Source of the DNA: Rubrobacter taiwanensis
GTDB lineage: Bacteria; Actinomycetota; Rubrobacteria; Rubrobacterales; Rubrobacteraceae
Reading direction: 5' to 3'
Length of the DNA stretch: 64,000 nt
Assembly: GCF_004337705.1 (NCBI RefSeq)
Contig: NZ_SKBU01000013.1
Span: 17,731-81,730, forward strand
Under the pieces are notes generated by a model. It searched no databases and was not told the origin of the DNA. It was given only the letters and a program-made list of their open reading frames with translations. Position numbers and translations under genes: made by a program. Shown in pieces: positions 9,087 to 16,843 of this stretch; within the stretch, counting starts at the first letter, position 1; each line of letters starts with the position of its first letter.

Positions 9087-9122
9087 ATGAAAGGAGGTGA
9101 TCCAGATCAACGCACCGAGTAG
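9087..9122 (+). CDS. Possible 11-residue peptide that contains the long Shine-Dalgarno
   Basis: An ATG at 9087 opens an 11-codon frame (MKGGDPDQRTE) whose own codons form the extended Shine-Dalgarno. It has no ribosome site of its own but could be read at the 5' end of a nearly leaderless RNA. It may be a regulatory uORF or simply a by-product of the Shine-Dalgarno sequence. Confidence 0.25.
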   Translation: MKGGDPDQRTE

Positions 9123-9165
9123 CAGTAGTTGCGGGTGTCTTCTGGGCGAGGTGGTGCTGGCCTAG
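9106..9165 (+). CDS. Possible 19-residue peptide with ATC start
   Basis: The extended Shine-Dalgarno sits 8 nt before an ATC codon at 9106. That frame runs 19 codons (INAPSSSSCGCLLGEVVLA) to TAG 9163-9165. The peptide is Ser/Cys-rich at its centre, then hydrophobic. ATC is a rare start, so this is speculative, but the ribosome-site spacing is ideal. Confidence 0.25.
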   Translation: MNAPSSSSCGCLLGEVVLA

Positions 9166-9263
9166 TCCAGCGAAAGCCCTGCAGGTCTGGGTCAGCCTCC
9201 CGCCTCGCCGGTAGTTGCAGGCGGCGTGCCACGACCAAGGATACCTGCAAGCGCTCGAAGGGT

Positions 9264-9297
9264 ACGGCCCCCGGGGGATCCGGGGGTCGTTTCTTCT
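9264..9297 (+). terminator. Rho-independent terminator of the small transcription unit
   Basis: ACGGCCCCCGG (9264-9274) pairs over 11 bp, with one G-U, with CCGGGGGTCGT (9280-9290). It has a 5-nt loop and is followed by TTCTTCT. Confidence 0.85.
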
Positions 9298-9318
9298 GGC
9301 CGAAGCGGTTTGGCGGCC

Positions 9319-9525
9319 TCAACTCTCCTTGGAGACCCACTTGCCGGTGCGCTCGTCCTTGCGGTACTTGTTCTTCACCGCGCTCCAGGCCACGCGGTGA
9401 GCGCGCTCTTCTTCGCCGTACTGGTCTTCCGCGGAGTTGAAGGCTTCCTTGTAGATCTCCTGCGCGTGTTTGGGCAGGTGCTCCCGCACGCTGTCGGGCA
9501 GGTCGCCGATGTTCTTGTACGGCAT
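9319..9525 (-). CDS. ChaB family protein
   Basis: This 68-residue protein matches the small ChaB family from its start (MPYKNIGDLPDSV, LPKHAQEIYKEAFNSAEDQY) to the Lys/Trp-rich C-terminus. ChaB was named as a regulator of the ChaA cation antiporter, but its molecular role is poorly defined and no chaA is near. An AGGAAAGGGGG ribosome site precedes the ATG. It faces the terminator of the small transcription unit and appears monocistronic. Confidence 0.85.
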   Translation of the reverse strand: MPYKNIGDLPDSVREHLPKHAQEIYKEAFNSAEDQYGEEERAHRVAWSAVKNKYRKDERTGKWVSKES

Positions 9526-9583
9526 CTCGCCCCCTTTCCTCGCTCGCTCTTACGGAAAGGTACCCCGTACGGCGGGCGCTAAA

Positions 9584-10516
9584 CTATCCGAAGTGATCCC
9601 AGCCGGAGAGCGGCTCCGCCCGCTCTGCTCCGCGCAGGAACTCTATGCCGCCTTCCGTGATCTCCCCTATGACGGTCAGCGGCGGGTCGGTCCGGGCGGC
9701 GAGCTCCTCCAGCGTCTTCCGCGGGGCGGCGATGAGCAGTTCGTAGTCCTCACCGGCGGTCGCGGCCAGCCGCTCCGGCTCGCTGCCCCGGCTCAGCAGG
9801 AACTCCCGCGTGTCCGCCGCGACCGGCAGGCGGTCCAGATCTATCCGGCAGCCGGTGCCGCTCTGCTCGCATACGTGGCGCGCGTCGGAGGCGAGCCCGT
9901 CGGAGAGGTCGATCATGGCGTGGACGCCGAGCCGGGCGGCCTCCAGCCCGGTCTCCACGCGCGGCTCGGGCCGCAGGTGCTTGCGCACCAGGCGCTCCGG
10001 TTCCCGCGCCCCTCCCTCCAGCGCCAGAAAACCCGCGGCGGAGGCTCCGAGCTCGCCGGTCACCGCCAGCGCGTCGCCGGGCCGGGCGCCAGAGCGCAGC
10101 ACGGGCCCGCCTTCCAGCTCGCCCAGTATGGCTACGTCTACCGTGAGGTGATCCGCGCGGGTCGTGTCGCCGCCCAAAGGGTAGACGCCGAACGCCGCGC
10201 AGGCTTCTAGCACGCCCCGAAAGCAGCGGAGCGCGGTCCCGGAGTCCGCCGCACCGCCGGAGACGAGCACGAAGCGGGGCAGGGCTCCCATCGCGGCCAC
10301 GTCGGAGACGTTCACCGCGACGGCCTTGTAACCGACCTCCTCCGGCTCCGCCCAGCTGCGGAAGTGGTGCCCGGCGACGAGCATGTCCGCCGCCGCCACC
10401 CACAGCTTCTCCCCGAGGCGCAGCACGGCGCAGTCGTCCCCGATGGGGTGCACGACCTCCGCGGGCTTCTGCGGCAGGCTCTCCGAGATGCGGGCTATGA
10501 CCTCGAACTCGTTCAC
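9584..10516 (-). CDS. thiL: Thiamine-monophosphate kinase
   Basis: This 310-residue enzyme phosphorylates thiamine monophosphate to the cofactor TPP. PIGDDCAVLRLG (residues about 26-37), the metal-binding GGDTTRAD and DLSDGLASDA motifs identify it. GTG 10516 is chosen because it overlaps the stop of the double-Nudix gene (GTGA) and begins the family-typical NEFEVIARI; longer frames are not conserved. It is the last gene of the TPP-riboswitch operon, and its stop leaves about 60 bp to chaB. Confidence 0.93.
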   Translation of the reverse strand: MNEFEVIARISESLPQKPAEVVHPIGDDCAVLRLGEKLWVAAADMLVAGHHFRSWAEPEEVGYKAVAVNVSDVAAMGALPRFVLVSGGAADSGTALRCFRGVLEACAAFGVYPLGGDTTRADHLTVDVAILGELEGGPVLRSGARPGDALAVTGELGASAAGFLALEGGAREPERLVRKHLRPEPRVETGLEAARLGVHAMIDLSDGLASDARHVCEQSGTGCRIDLDRLPVAADTREFLLSRGSEPERLAATAGEDYELLIAAPRKTLEELAARTDPPLTVIGEITEGGIEFLRGAERAEPLSGWDHFG

Positions 10517-11364
10517 AGCTCGTCTATGGTAGCCCAGAGGGTGTCCAGCTCCTCCGGCGTGTACCAGGTCCGCAGCCTGCGCCACTCCGCCTCGGTCGCC
10601 CAGCGGCAGGCGTCGTGGGCGGAGCCCTCGAGCCTGACCTCCCCGCCCGCGCAGCGGGCGACGAAGCCCACCCCGGCGTACAGCTCCTCGTCTTCCGGGT
10701 GCCGCCAGGGCTCGACCCGCGTCCACCAGGCGGCCTCCGGCTCGGCGGGGATGCCGGTCTCCTCCAGCGCCTCCCGGCGGGCGCACGCTTCGAAGTCCTC
10801 GCCGGGCTCCAGCATCCCGCCCGGATTCTCCCAGAGCCCGGCCGGGGGCTTGCGGCGGCGCAGAAGCAGCGCCCGGCGCTCCGGGTCTACCAGCACCACG
10901 CCCGCACCCAGGTTGGCCGAGGCTATGCCGGCCGCCGGGCCGGCGGGCGGCGGGGGGGGCTCCGGGGGCTCCTCCGGCAGCCGCGCCGCCAGGCGGGCGG
11001 CGCGCCGGATGTCCCTCTCGCTCCACCAGCTCGGAAGCTTGCGCCACTCTGCCGCGGTCACCCAGCGGTAGTCCAGATGCTCTCCGGAGAGCCGCACGCC
11101 GCCCTCCGGGGCGCGCCCGATATAGGTGATGCTCGCCAGGCGTTCGCCGCCCGGCCGCTCCCCGACCCAGGTGGCCGCGATGCGCTGCGGGGACACCAGC
11201 AGGCCCGTCTCCTCGTAGACCTCCCGGACCGCGCCCTCCTCGAAGCTCTCGCCCGGCGCGATGCGCCCCGCGGGCGGGTCCCAGGTCCCGGAGGGGCGCA
11301 GCACGAGCAGGAACCGGCCGTCCGGCCGGACGGGGAGGATGCCGCCTGCCAGGTCAGCCTTCAA
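10513..11364 (-). CDS. Tandem double-Nudix hydrolase in the thiamine operon
   Basis: This 283-residue protein contains two complete Nudix boxes joined by a Pro-rich linker (about residues 130-142, EEPPEPPPPPAG). The first box, GRIAPGESFEEGAVREVYEE, spans residues 33-52; the second begins GGMLEPGEDFEA and continues REALEETG. Both keep the REx2EExG catalytic core, so both halves should bind metal and cleave a nucleoside- or pyrophosphate-linked substrate. The start is TTG 11364, overlapping thiE by 11 nt; the stop overlaps thiL by 4 nt. Its place in a TPP-controlled operon suggests clearing damaged or toxic thiamine pyrophosphates, by analogy with Tnr3 and NudJ. That role is inference. Confidence 0.8.
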   Translation of the reverse strand: MKADLAGGILPVRPDGRFLLVLRPSGTWDPPAGRIAPGESFEEGAVREVYEETGLLVSPQRIAATWVGERPGGERLASITYIGRAPEGGVRLSGEHLDYRWVTAAEWRKLPSWWSERDIRRAARLAARLPEEPPEPPPPPAGPAAGIASANLGAGVVLVDPERRALLLRRRKPPAGLWENPGGMLEPGEDFEACARREALEETGIPAEPEAAWWTRVEPWRHPEDEELYAGVGFVARCAGGEVRLEGSAHDACRWATEAEWRRLRTWYTPEELDTLWATIDEL

Positions 11365-11980
11365 GGCAGGAGCGCAGCTCGCGGGCGGCGGCCTCCGGGT
11401 CTGCGGCGTCCAGGACGGCGCGCACGACGGCGAATCCCGGCGCCCCGGCGGCGGCCACCTCTTCTGCCGTCTTTAGCGTGACGCCGCCGATGGCGAACCA
11501 GGGCACGGGGATGTCCTGCCGGGCCAGCTCCCGGATAAACTCCAGCCCGGGCACGTCCGCGTCCGGTTTGGTGGGGGTGGGGTAGACGGAGCCGGCTCCC
11601 AGGTAGTCCGCGCCCTCCTCCACGGCCGCAAGAGCCTCCTCTAGCGTCCCCGCCGAGCGGCCCACGACGGCGTCCCGGCCGAGCACGTCGCGGGCCAGGG
11701 AGACGGGGTCGTCCTCCTGGCCGAGGTGCACCCCGGCCGTCCCTGAGAGCCGGGCGAGCCGGATGTCGTCGTTGACGGTGAAGAGGGCCCCGGCGCGGTC
11801 GCACAGCTCCTTCAGCTCGCGCGCGAGCGGCAGCAGCTCCTCGCGCGCGGCGCGCTTGTCCCGGAGCTGCACGATGTCCACCCCGCCGCGCAGGGCGGCC
11901 GCGACGCGGTCCGTGAGGTCGGGTCTGGGGTCGGTGACCAGTATCAGGCGGGACTCTTGCAGGCGCTGCTTCGGGTTCAT
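11354..11980 (-). CDS. thiE: Thiamine-phosphate synthase
   Basis: This 208-residue TIM barrel joins HMP-PP and thiazole phosphate to give thiamine monophosphate. Motifs VQLRDK, VNDDIRLA, GVHLGQED, GAGSVYPTPTK and FAIGGV are the ThiE signature and its phosphate sites. I placed the start at ATG 11980, with AGGAGGGTG upstream and ATGA overlap with the DUF2071 stop; the longer frame is a shadow of DUF2071. It lies in the middle of the salvage operon. Confidence 0.95.
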   Translation of the reverse strand: MNPKQRLQESRLILVTDPRPDLTDRVAAALRGGVDIVQLRDKRAAREELLPLARELKELCDRAGALFTVNDDIRLARLSGTAGVHLGQEDDPVSLARDVLGRDAVVGRSAGTLEEALAAVEEGADYLGAGSVYPTPTKPDADVPGLEFIRELARQDIPVPWFAIGGVTLKTAEEVAAAGAPGFAVVRAVLDAADPEAAARELRSCLEG

Positions 11981-12741
11981 GACTTCACCCTCCTGGGGAG
12001 CCAGGCTACCACGTCGAGCCGCTGCGCGAAGTGCAGAACGGGTGCGGTGTCCGGGAGTTCGACCCCGATCTGGCCCGTCATCTCCAGCGTTTCGACCTCG
12101 GCCTCCGCGTGGCGCAGCGGCCAGGCTTCGTGGTGGATCTCGGCCCGCAGCGGGCGCCCGCCCGGTTCTGAGGCGTAGAGGCAGTAGCGCTCGGTCAGGA
12201 AGTGCTCCAGCGTCCCGGGGCGGCTCTCCGGCAACTTCCGTAGCGGCCGGTAGCGGGCTGCGAAACGGGCCGGCGGCGCTCCCCGGTGCGTGCGGACGCT
12301 GCGGTAGCGGACCTCGCCGCCGGCGGGTTCGCACGACATCTCCGCGTCGAAGTACGGCAGCCTGAAGAGGGCGCGGGCGAGACGGACGGCCGGCCGGTTG
12401 TGTGCGTCCAGCGAGAAGAACCACACGCCGGGCCTGTCTCCGGCGGTGACGTAGGTGCGCACGTTCAGCTCCGGGAAGGCGGAGAGCCCCGGCATATCCG
12501 GGAGGAGGCGGGGCCGGACGCCGCTCATGCGGAACGGCACGACCCCGAGCCAGGCGTTGTTATCGAATGTGTCCAGCTTTAGCGCGGGCGGGATGAGCGG
12601 CCGCAGCTTGCGCTCGGGGACTGGCCAGTGCATGAAGAGCAGGTCGTGCCAGCTCATGCGAATGACCCACGGGCTCTCCGGCGGGGGGTATGGCCGGTGA
12701 TCCGTGTTTCTGAGTGCCGCGTCTGCCATCTTGAGGCGCAT
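11977..12741 (-). CDS. DUF2071 (YqjF-type) protein
   Basis: This protein of about 254 residues matches DUF2071: MSWHDLLFMHWPVPERKLRPLIP near the start, LGVVPFRMSGVRPR, and FPELNVRTYV. No enzymatic role is established for the family; the fold resembles acetoacetate decarboxylase. The ATG at 12741 is 1 nt after the thiW stop (TAAGATG); an in-frame ATG at 12729 is also possible. The stop overlaps thiE by 4 nt, so it is co-expressed with thiamine salvage genes. A thiamine role is suggested only by position. Confidence 0.8.
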   Translation of the reverse strand: MRLKMADAALRNTDHRPYPPPESPWVIRMSWHDLLFMHWPVPERKLRPLIPPALKLDTFDNNAWLGVVPFRMSGVRPRLLPDMPGLSAFPELNVRTYVTAGDRPGVWFFSLDAHNRPAVRLARALFRLPYFDAEMSCEPAGGEVRYRSVRTHRGAPPARFAARYRPLRKLPESRPGTLEHFLTERYCLYASEPGGRPLRAEIHHEAWPLRHAEAEVETLEMTGQIGVELPDTAPVLHFAQRLDVVAWLPRRVKS

Positions 12742-12742
12742 C

Positions 12743-13249
12743 TTAGCATCGGGGACGGGGACCGAGCGCGCCGGTGCGCCGCAGGGCCTTGAGCAGGATG
12801 TAGCCGATGATCGCACCGGGAATGCTGGAGAGGGCGAAGGCTATGGCCAGGGCGATCAGGCCCCCGGCAGCGCCCTCCATCGCCGGCGCGATGAGCAGCG
12901 CGCCGAGCGGCGCTCCGACGAGCACCGTGCCCAGCGGCTCGGCCAGCCCGGCCTCGTCGCGCCGGAGGTAGCGGTAGGCGAGCCCGACGGCTACCGCGCC
13001 GAAGGGGCTGCCGGGCAGCGCGAAGAGGCTGCCCGTGCCGAGCGAGATGCGCAGGATGGCGGTGACCAGCGCCGAGCCCGCCGCCCACCAGGGTCCGAGC
13101 ACGACTCCGGCCACGGCGTTGATGGCGTGCTGGAACGGCAGCACCCGCGCGCCGCCCACGGGCACGGCGAAGAGCGAGAGGAGTACCCCCAGCGCCGCGA
13201 ACAGGGCCGCCAGCACCAGCCGCCGGGTGAAGGTTCCGGAGCGGTTCAA
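12743..13249 (-). CDS. thiW: ThiW, thiazole-specific ECF transporter S component
   Basis: This 168-residue membrane protein has five or six hydrophobic segments and the ThiW signature ARVLPFQHAINAVAGVVLGP. ThiW is the substrate-binding component of an energy-coupling factor importer, predicted to bring in the thiazole moiety phosphorylated by ThiM. The TTG start at 13249 overlaps the thiM stop (TTGA). The shared EcfA/EcfT modules are not in this window. Confidence 0.85.
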   Translation of the reverse strand: MNRSGTFTRRLVLAALFAALGVLLSLFAVPVGGARVLPFQHAINAVAGVVLGPWWAAGSALVTAILRISLGTGSLFALPGSPFGAVAVGLAYRYLRRDEAGLAEPLGTVLVGAPLGALLIAPAMEGAAGGLIALAIAFALSSIPGAIIGYILLKALRRTGALGPRPRC

Positions 13250-14040
13250 GCGGCCTCTTCTATACGGAGGTTCGCCTCCAGTCCTGCCGGGGACGCTGCG
13301 AGCTCCGCCAGCGCGTCCAGCCAGAGCGGCTCGAAGGTTCCGGGACCTGTGGCGTCCTGCGCGGCCAGCTCTCCGGCCCGTCCGAGGTACGCCAGAGCGT
13401 TGGCAACGGTCTCCGCGTCCCCGCCGCCGGCTGCGGCGAAGCAGCCCACGACGGCGGTGGCGGCGCAGCCGCTGCCCACGACGCGGCCCATCAGGGGATG
13501 CCCGTTTCTGACGGCCAGCACCCGCTCGCCGTCGCTCACGTAGTCGGTGGGACCGGTCGCCGCCACGGTTGCGGAGAGCTTCTCCGCTGCGAGGCGGACG
13601 GCCTTCAGCGGGTCGCCGGAGATGCTCTCCACCCCCCGGACCTCGGCGGCGAGCCCGGCGAGGGTGGAGATCTCCCCGGCGTTGCCGCAGATGGCGGCTA
13701 TCTCCAGCCCGGAGAGCAGGCGCCCGGCGGTCTCGGTGCGCAGGGAGGTGGCCCCGGCTCCCACCGGGTCCAGCACCACCGGGATGCCGCGCCGGTTGGC
13801 GCGCCGGCCGGCCAGGATCATGGACTCCACCAGGGCCTCGTCCAGCGTCCCGATGTTTATGACGAGGGCGGAGGCCGCCTCCTCCATCTCCTCCACCTCG
13901 GCGGCGGCGTGGGCCATCACGGGCAGCGCCCCGGTACAGCGGGTTACGTTGGCGACCAGGTTCACCGTCACGTAGTTGGTTATGTGGTGCACCAGCGGCC
14001 CCTCTGCAGACAGACGTTCCAGCGCCTCCCCGGCTCTCAC
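13246..14040 (-). CDS. thiM: Hydroxyethylthiazole kinase
   Basis: This 264-residue enzyme phosphorylates 4-methyl-5-(2-hydroxyethyl)thiazole in thiamine salvage. It begins with the conserved VHHITNYVTVNLVANV region and carries NAGEISTLAG and the catalytic GSGCAATAVVG motif. GTG 14040 overlaps the thiD stop (GTGA). Together with thiD, thiE and thiW it indicates salvage of both thiamine halves; no thiC, thiG or thiS is present in this operon. Confidence 0.95.
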   Translation of the reverse strand: MRAGEALERLSAEGPLVHHITNYVTVNLVANVTRCTGALPVMAHAAAEVEEMEEAASALVINIGTLDEALVESMILAGRRANRRGIPVVLDPVGAGATSLRTETAGRLLSGLEIAAICGNAGEISTLAGLAAEVRGVESISGDPLKAVRLAAEKLSATVAATGPTDYVSDGERVLAVRNGHPLMGRVVGSGCAATAVVGCFAAAGGGDAETVANALAYLGRAGELAAQDATGPGTFEPLWLDALAELAASPAGLEANLRIEEAA

Positions 14041-14831
14041 AGGTCTGCTCCTTCCAGGATCGCCCCCAGCGCGTGGACCGGGCCGGCTCCCTTCCCGATC
14101 TCGCCCAGCCCGTACTTCACGGCCTCGCTCGCGATGCGGCGGGCGTTACGGGCGGCCTCCTCAAGATCCATACCCCGGGCGAGGAAGCTCGCCAGCGCCG
14201 AGGAGTGCGTGCAGCCCGCGCCGTGGGTGTTGTTCGCGGCGTGCACCGGCCCCTCTATGCGGGTGAACCGCTCGCCGTCGTAGAGGAGGTCCGCGCCGGA
14301 CTCCGTGTGCCCGCCGGTGATGATGACGGCCCGGGGTCCGAGTTCGTACAAGGCTCTGGCGCAGTCCTCGATCCTGCTCTCGTCCCGCTCCTCTCCGATG
14401 AGGGCGAACGCCTCGTTCAGGTTGGGCGTGATGGCGGTGGCGAGCGGGAAGAGCTCCTCGCGGTAGGTGCCGACGGCCTCAGGCTCCAGCAGGACCGCGC
14501 CGCTCTCGGCGACCATTACCGGGTCCACGACCAGGTTCGGCAGCTCCAGCCGCCGGATGGTGCCCGCCACGGCAGAGATGATACCGGCGTTGAACAGCAT
14601 GCCGGTCTTCACGGCGTCGGCTCCGATGTCCGAGACGACGGTCTCTATCTGCCGGACCGCGACCTCCGGCGGGAAGGGGTGGATATCGGTGACCTCGACG
14701 GTGTTCTGGGCCGTGGCAGCCACTATGGCCGTCGTACCGTAGACCCCGCAGCGCAGGAAGGCCTTCAGGTCGGCCTGGATCCCGGCCCCCGCGCCGGAGT
14801 CGCTGGTGGCGATGCTCATCACTCGCTTCAT
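14037..14831 (-). CDS. thiD: Hydroxymethylpyrimidine (phosphate) kinase
   Basis: This 264-residue ribokinase-fold enzyme converts HMP to HMP-P and HMP-PP. SDSGAGAGIQADLKAF at residues 10-25, DPVMVAESGAVLL, and the anion-hole motif NNTHGAGCTHSSALASF are diagnostic. It is the first gene after the TPP riboswitch; GGGAGGG lies 6 nt before the ATG. That ribosome site is preceded by CCTCC, which could pair with it, consistent with riboswitch control of translation. Confidence 0.95.
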   Translation of the reverse strand: MKRVMSIATSDSGAGAGIQADLKAFLRCGVYGTTAIVAATAQNTVEVTDIHPFPPEVAVRQIETVVSDIGADAVKTGMLFNAGIISAVAGTIRRLELPNLVVDPVMVAESGAVLLEPEAVGTYREELFPLATAITPNLNEAFALIGEERDESRIEDCARALYELGPRAVIITGGHTESGADLLYDGERFTRIEGPVHAANNTHGAGCTHSSALASFLARGMDLEEAARNARRIASEAVKYGLGEIGKGAGPVHALGAILEGADL

Positions 14832-14885
14832 CGAACCCTCCCGGAGGTTGCCGAATGCACCGTTTGCCGGGAAGGCCGCCGCTCT

Positions 14886-14968
14886 GAGCCTCCCTGCGCC
14901 GGAATTACCCGGATCAGGTTCAACGGGTCGGTGCCTTCCGGCACCCTCTCAGCCTCGCGGCTCCCCGG
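14886..14968 (-). promoter_or_regulatory. TPP riboswitch (THI element)
   Basis: On the minus strand the conserved TPP aptamer is evident: GGGGAGCC at the 5' side, CTGAGAGGGTGCC, ACCCGTTGAACCTGATC, GGGTAATTCCGGCGCAGGGA, and a closing GGCTC that pairs with GAGCC to form P1. It lies about 55 nt upstream of the thiD start and governs the seven-gene thiamine operon. Confidence 0.97.
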
Positions 14969-14987
14969 TTAGCGGTCCTGGAGGGGA

Positions 14988-16118
14988 TTATATACCCTGG
15001 AGGCGCTCGGCGGAGAGCTGTTCGTCCAGCAGCCACCGCTCCCCGTCCCGCACCAGCCGCCAGGTTATGAGGAAGCGCGGGGTGCCGGTGCGGTCGGTGA
15101 AGCTCACATCCACGGTGACCACGGCGACGTCACCTTCCACGCTCTCCACCTCCAGGGAGTTTATCGTTGAGCTGCGGATAGCGTAGGAGCGCTGGCTGCG
15201 GATCCAGCCCTCCCGCGGCACCCGCTGCCGGAAGTCCGGGCTGAAGTGGGAGTAGGCTCCCGCGAAGTCGCGCGCGCCGATCAGGGCGTAGTGGGATGCC
15301 ACCGCATCTCCGGCATCCGCTGCGGGCTCTTCCGGAGCGGGCACCGGGATACGCACTCCCAGAGCACCGGACTCGCCGGTCTGGCCCCGCTCGTCGGTTG
15401 CGCTGGCCTGCAGCGTGTGGTAGCCGGGCTCGCGCGGCGTCCAGAGGAAGGAGATCTCAGGCCCGGAGCCCGCCCAGATCTCCCGCCCATTCGCCGTCAC
15501 CACCGCGTGCTCTATCTCCAGCGGGGACTCGACGACCGCACTTACCGGGACCGGCTGCCCCGGCCCGAACACCGAGCGGTCCTGCGGGCTCGTGAAGCTC
15601 ACCTCCGGCGGCGGTGCCTCCGCCTCCCGCACCGTGACCCTGATGGTATCCGAGGCGAGCTCGCGGCCGGAGGTATCCCGCAGGATCGCGCCGAGTTCGT
15701 ACTCCCCGGGTTCTTCGGGGCGCCACTCTGCCGCGTAGGGAGATGCGGCGTCCTCGGCTAGGGGTTCGCCGTCCACGGTGAAGGCGACCCGGCCCCGCTC
15801 CACGATCTGGCTTACCTCGGCGGCGAGCCGCACCCCGCCTGAGTCCGAGAGCTCCACCTCCCGGGGCGTGGAGAGGCTGATCTCCGGCGGAGCCGGAGGG
15901 ATGGAGCCCGGCTCCTCCCCGAACAGCGCGTACATGCCCGCGATACTGCTCCCCAGCAACGCCAGCAGCGCCGCTGCCGCCGCCACGTATACCCAGGGCC
16001 TAAGCCGCCGGCGTCCGGGGGGGACGTTCTCCTCCAGCAGGGCGCCGCAGCGGTCGCAATAGACCGCCTCTCCCGGAACCGTCCGGCGGCAGCGGGGGCA
16101 CCGGGTGCGGGAGTTCAT
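14988..16118 (-). CDS. Zinc-ribbon membrane protein with Ig-like and NTF2-like regions
   Basis: About 376 residues. The N-terminus is a cytoplasmic zinc ribbon with two Cys pairs (CPRC and CDRC). One transmembrane helix follows (about residues 42-65), then an extracytoplasmic part with two beta-sandwich repeats (each with PPEISLSTP or PPEVSFTSPQD at its edge), and a C-terminal NTF2/DUF4878-like domain (ASHYALIGARDFAGAYSHFSP). It is probably an envelope-anchored binding or sensing protein. ATG 16118 is preferred; GTG 16139 is in frame. The gene stops just upstream of the TPP riboswitch. Confidence 0.65.
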   Translation of the reverse strand: MNSRTRCPRCRRTVPGEAVYCDRCGALLEENVPPGRRRLRPWVYVAAAAALLALLGSSIAGMYALFGEEPGSIPPAPPEISLSTPREVELSDSGGVRLAAEVSQIVERGRVAFTVDGEPLAEDAASPYAAEWRPEEPGEYELGAILRDTSGRELASDTIRVTVREAEAPPPEVSFTSPQDRSVFGPGQPVPVSAVVESPLEIEHAVVTANGREIWAGSGPEISFLWTPREPGYHTLQASATDERGQTGESGALGVRIPVPAPEEPAADAGDAVASHYALIGARDFAGAYSHFSPDFRQRVPREGWIRSQRSYAIRSSTINSLEVESVEGDVAVVTVDVSFTDRTGTPRFLITWRLVRDGERWLLDEQLSAERLQGI

Positions 16119-16176
16119 GGTTTCGAGTCCCGTCCGCACATGGTGCTAACCACGAAGTTTATAACAGGGGGCTGGC

Positions 16177-16193
16177 GGCGGCCGGGGGCCGCC
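16177..16193 (-). terminator. GC hairpin after the Nudix gene
   Basis: GGCGGCC and GGCCGCC form a 7-bp stem with a GGG loop between the Nudix stop and the next promoter. There is no T-run, so it is a weak terminator candidate. Confidence 0.35.
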
Positions 16194-16244
16194 GGGAGGA
16201 GCGATCGGCACATATTGTGGGGGTTCACTCCCTTCCGCTGCGTG

Positions 16245-16814
16245 TCATCCCGCATCTTGTGGGCGAAGGTTTTTCCCGAACTGCTGGAGCCGGGTCCAGA
16301 TCAGGCCCAGCACGGTTGTGGCGGCCGTGATCTCGCCCGAGGCCGCCAGCTCCAGCGCACGCTCCAGCGGCAGCTCCACCGGCTCTACGAACTCGCCCGG
16401 TTCCGGGTGCGGGCCGGACTCCTCCCGCACGGCCCGGCAGCGGAAGAGGTGGCAGACCTCCGTGCTGCGCCCGATGCTGGTGTGAACGGAGGCCAGGTGG
16501 ATCAGCTCTTCGGCCCGGTAGCCGGTCTCCTCGAAGAGCTCGCGCTCCGCGGCCGCGGCGGGATCTTCACCGGGGTCCACACCCCCGCCGGGCAGCTCCA
16601 GTACGAAACCCCCGACCGGCTGGCGGAACTGGTGCACCAGGACCACACCGCCGTCGTCGGTCACCGGGACGACGGCGGCGAAGCCCCCGCTCTCCAGCGT
16701 GCCGTACTCGATGATCCGGCCGTCCGGCAGGAGCACCTCGTCCAGCCGGAAGGAGCACCAGGGGCTGCGGTAAAGGTGCCGTTCTCGCAGGGTCTTCCAG
16801 GGTTCTTCGGCCAT
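16245..16814 (-). CDS. ADP-ribose pyrophosphatase-type Nudix hydrolase
   Basis: This 189-residue protein has a Nudix box that opens LPGGGVDPGEDPAAAAEREL and closes FEETGY. The upstream region VLVHQFRQPVGGFVLELPGG and downstream SIGRSTEVCHLF match the ADP-ribose pyrophosphatase (NudF/YqkG) group, which hydrolyses ADP-sugars. The ATG has no Shine-Dalgarno; TATACT (16821-16826 on this strand) ends exactly 6 nt before it, so a leaderless mRNA is likely. Confidence 0.85.
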   Translation of the reverse strand: MAEEPWKTLRERHLYRSPWCSFRLDEVLLPDGRIIEYGTLESGGFAAVVPVTDDGGVVLVHQFRQPVGGFVLELPGGGVDPGEDPAAAAERELFEETGYRAEELIHLASVHTSIGRSTEVCHLFRCRAVREESGPHPEPGEFVEPVELPLERALELAASGEITAATTVLGLIWTRLQQFGKNLRPQDAG

Positions 16815-16843
16815 GAGGCCAGTATAGATATAATTCCGCGGGC
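16815..16843. promoter_or_regulatory. 29-bp divergent leaderless promoter pair
   Basis: The gap between two start codons contains back-to-back -10 boxes: TATACT on the minus strand (16821-16826, 6 nt from ATG) and TATAAT on the plus strand (16829-16834, 9 nt from ATG). Each -35 region would fall inside the opposite gene and is weak. Confidence 0.55.

Larger units (their letters stand above)
9073..9297 (+). ncRNA. Candidate structured small RNA / micro-peptide mRNA
   Basis: This unit of about 225 nt has its own promoter and a strong intrinsic terminator, and contains no ordinary gene. Near its 5' end, 9090-9103 reads AAAGGAGGTGATCC, a full complement to the conserved 16S rRNA 3' tail, much longer than a normal Shine-Dalgarno. 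Downstream helices are visible: GGCGAGG 9145-9151 with CCTCGCC 9203-9209, GCTGG 9156-9160 with CCAGC 9167-9171, and TTGCAGG 9215-9221 with CCTGCAA 9244-9250. Two very short reading frames exist (see the next two entries). It is not RNase P, tmRNA, 6S or SRP RNA by any motif I can see. Confidence 0.5.

Noticed and set aside
9107..9340. A 77-codon minus-strand frame over the small transcription unit
   Set aside because: Runs against the mapped promoter and terminator and lacks a ribosome site.
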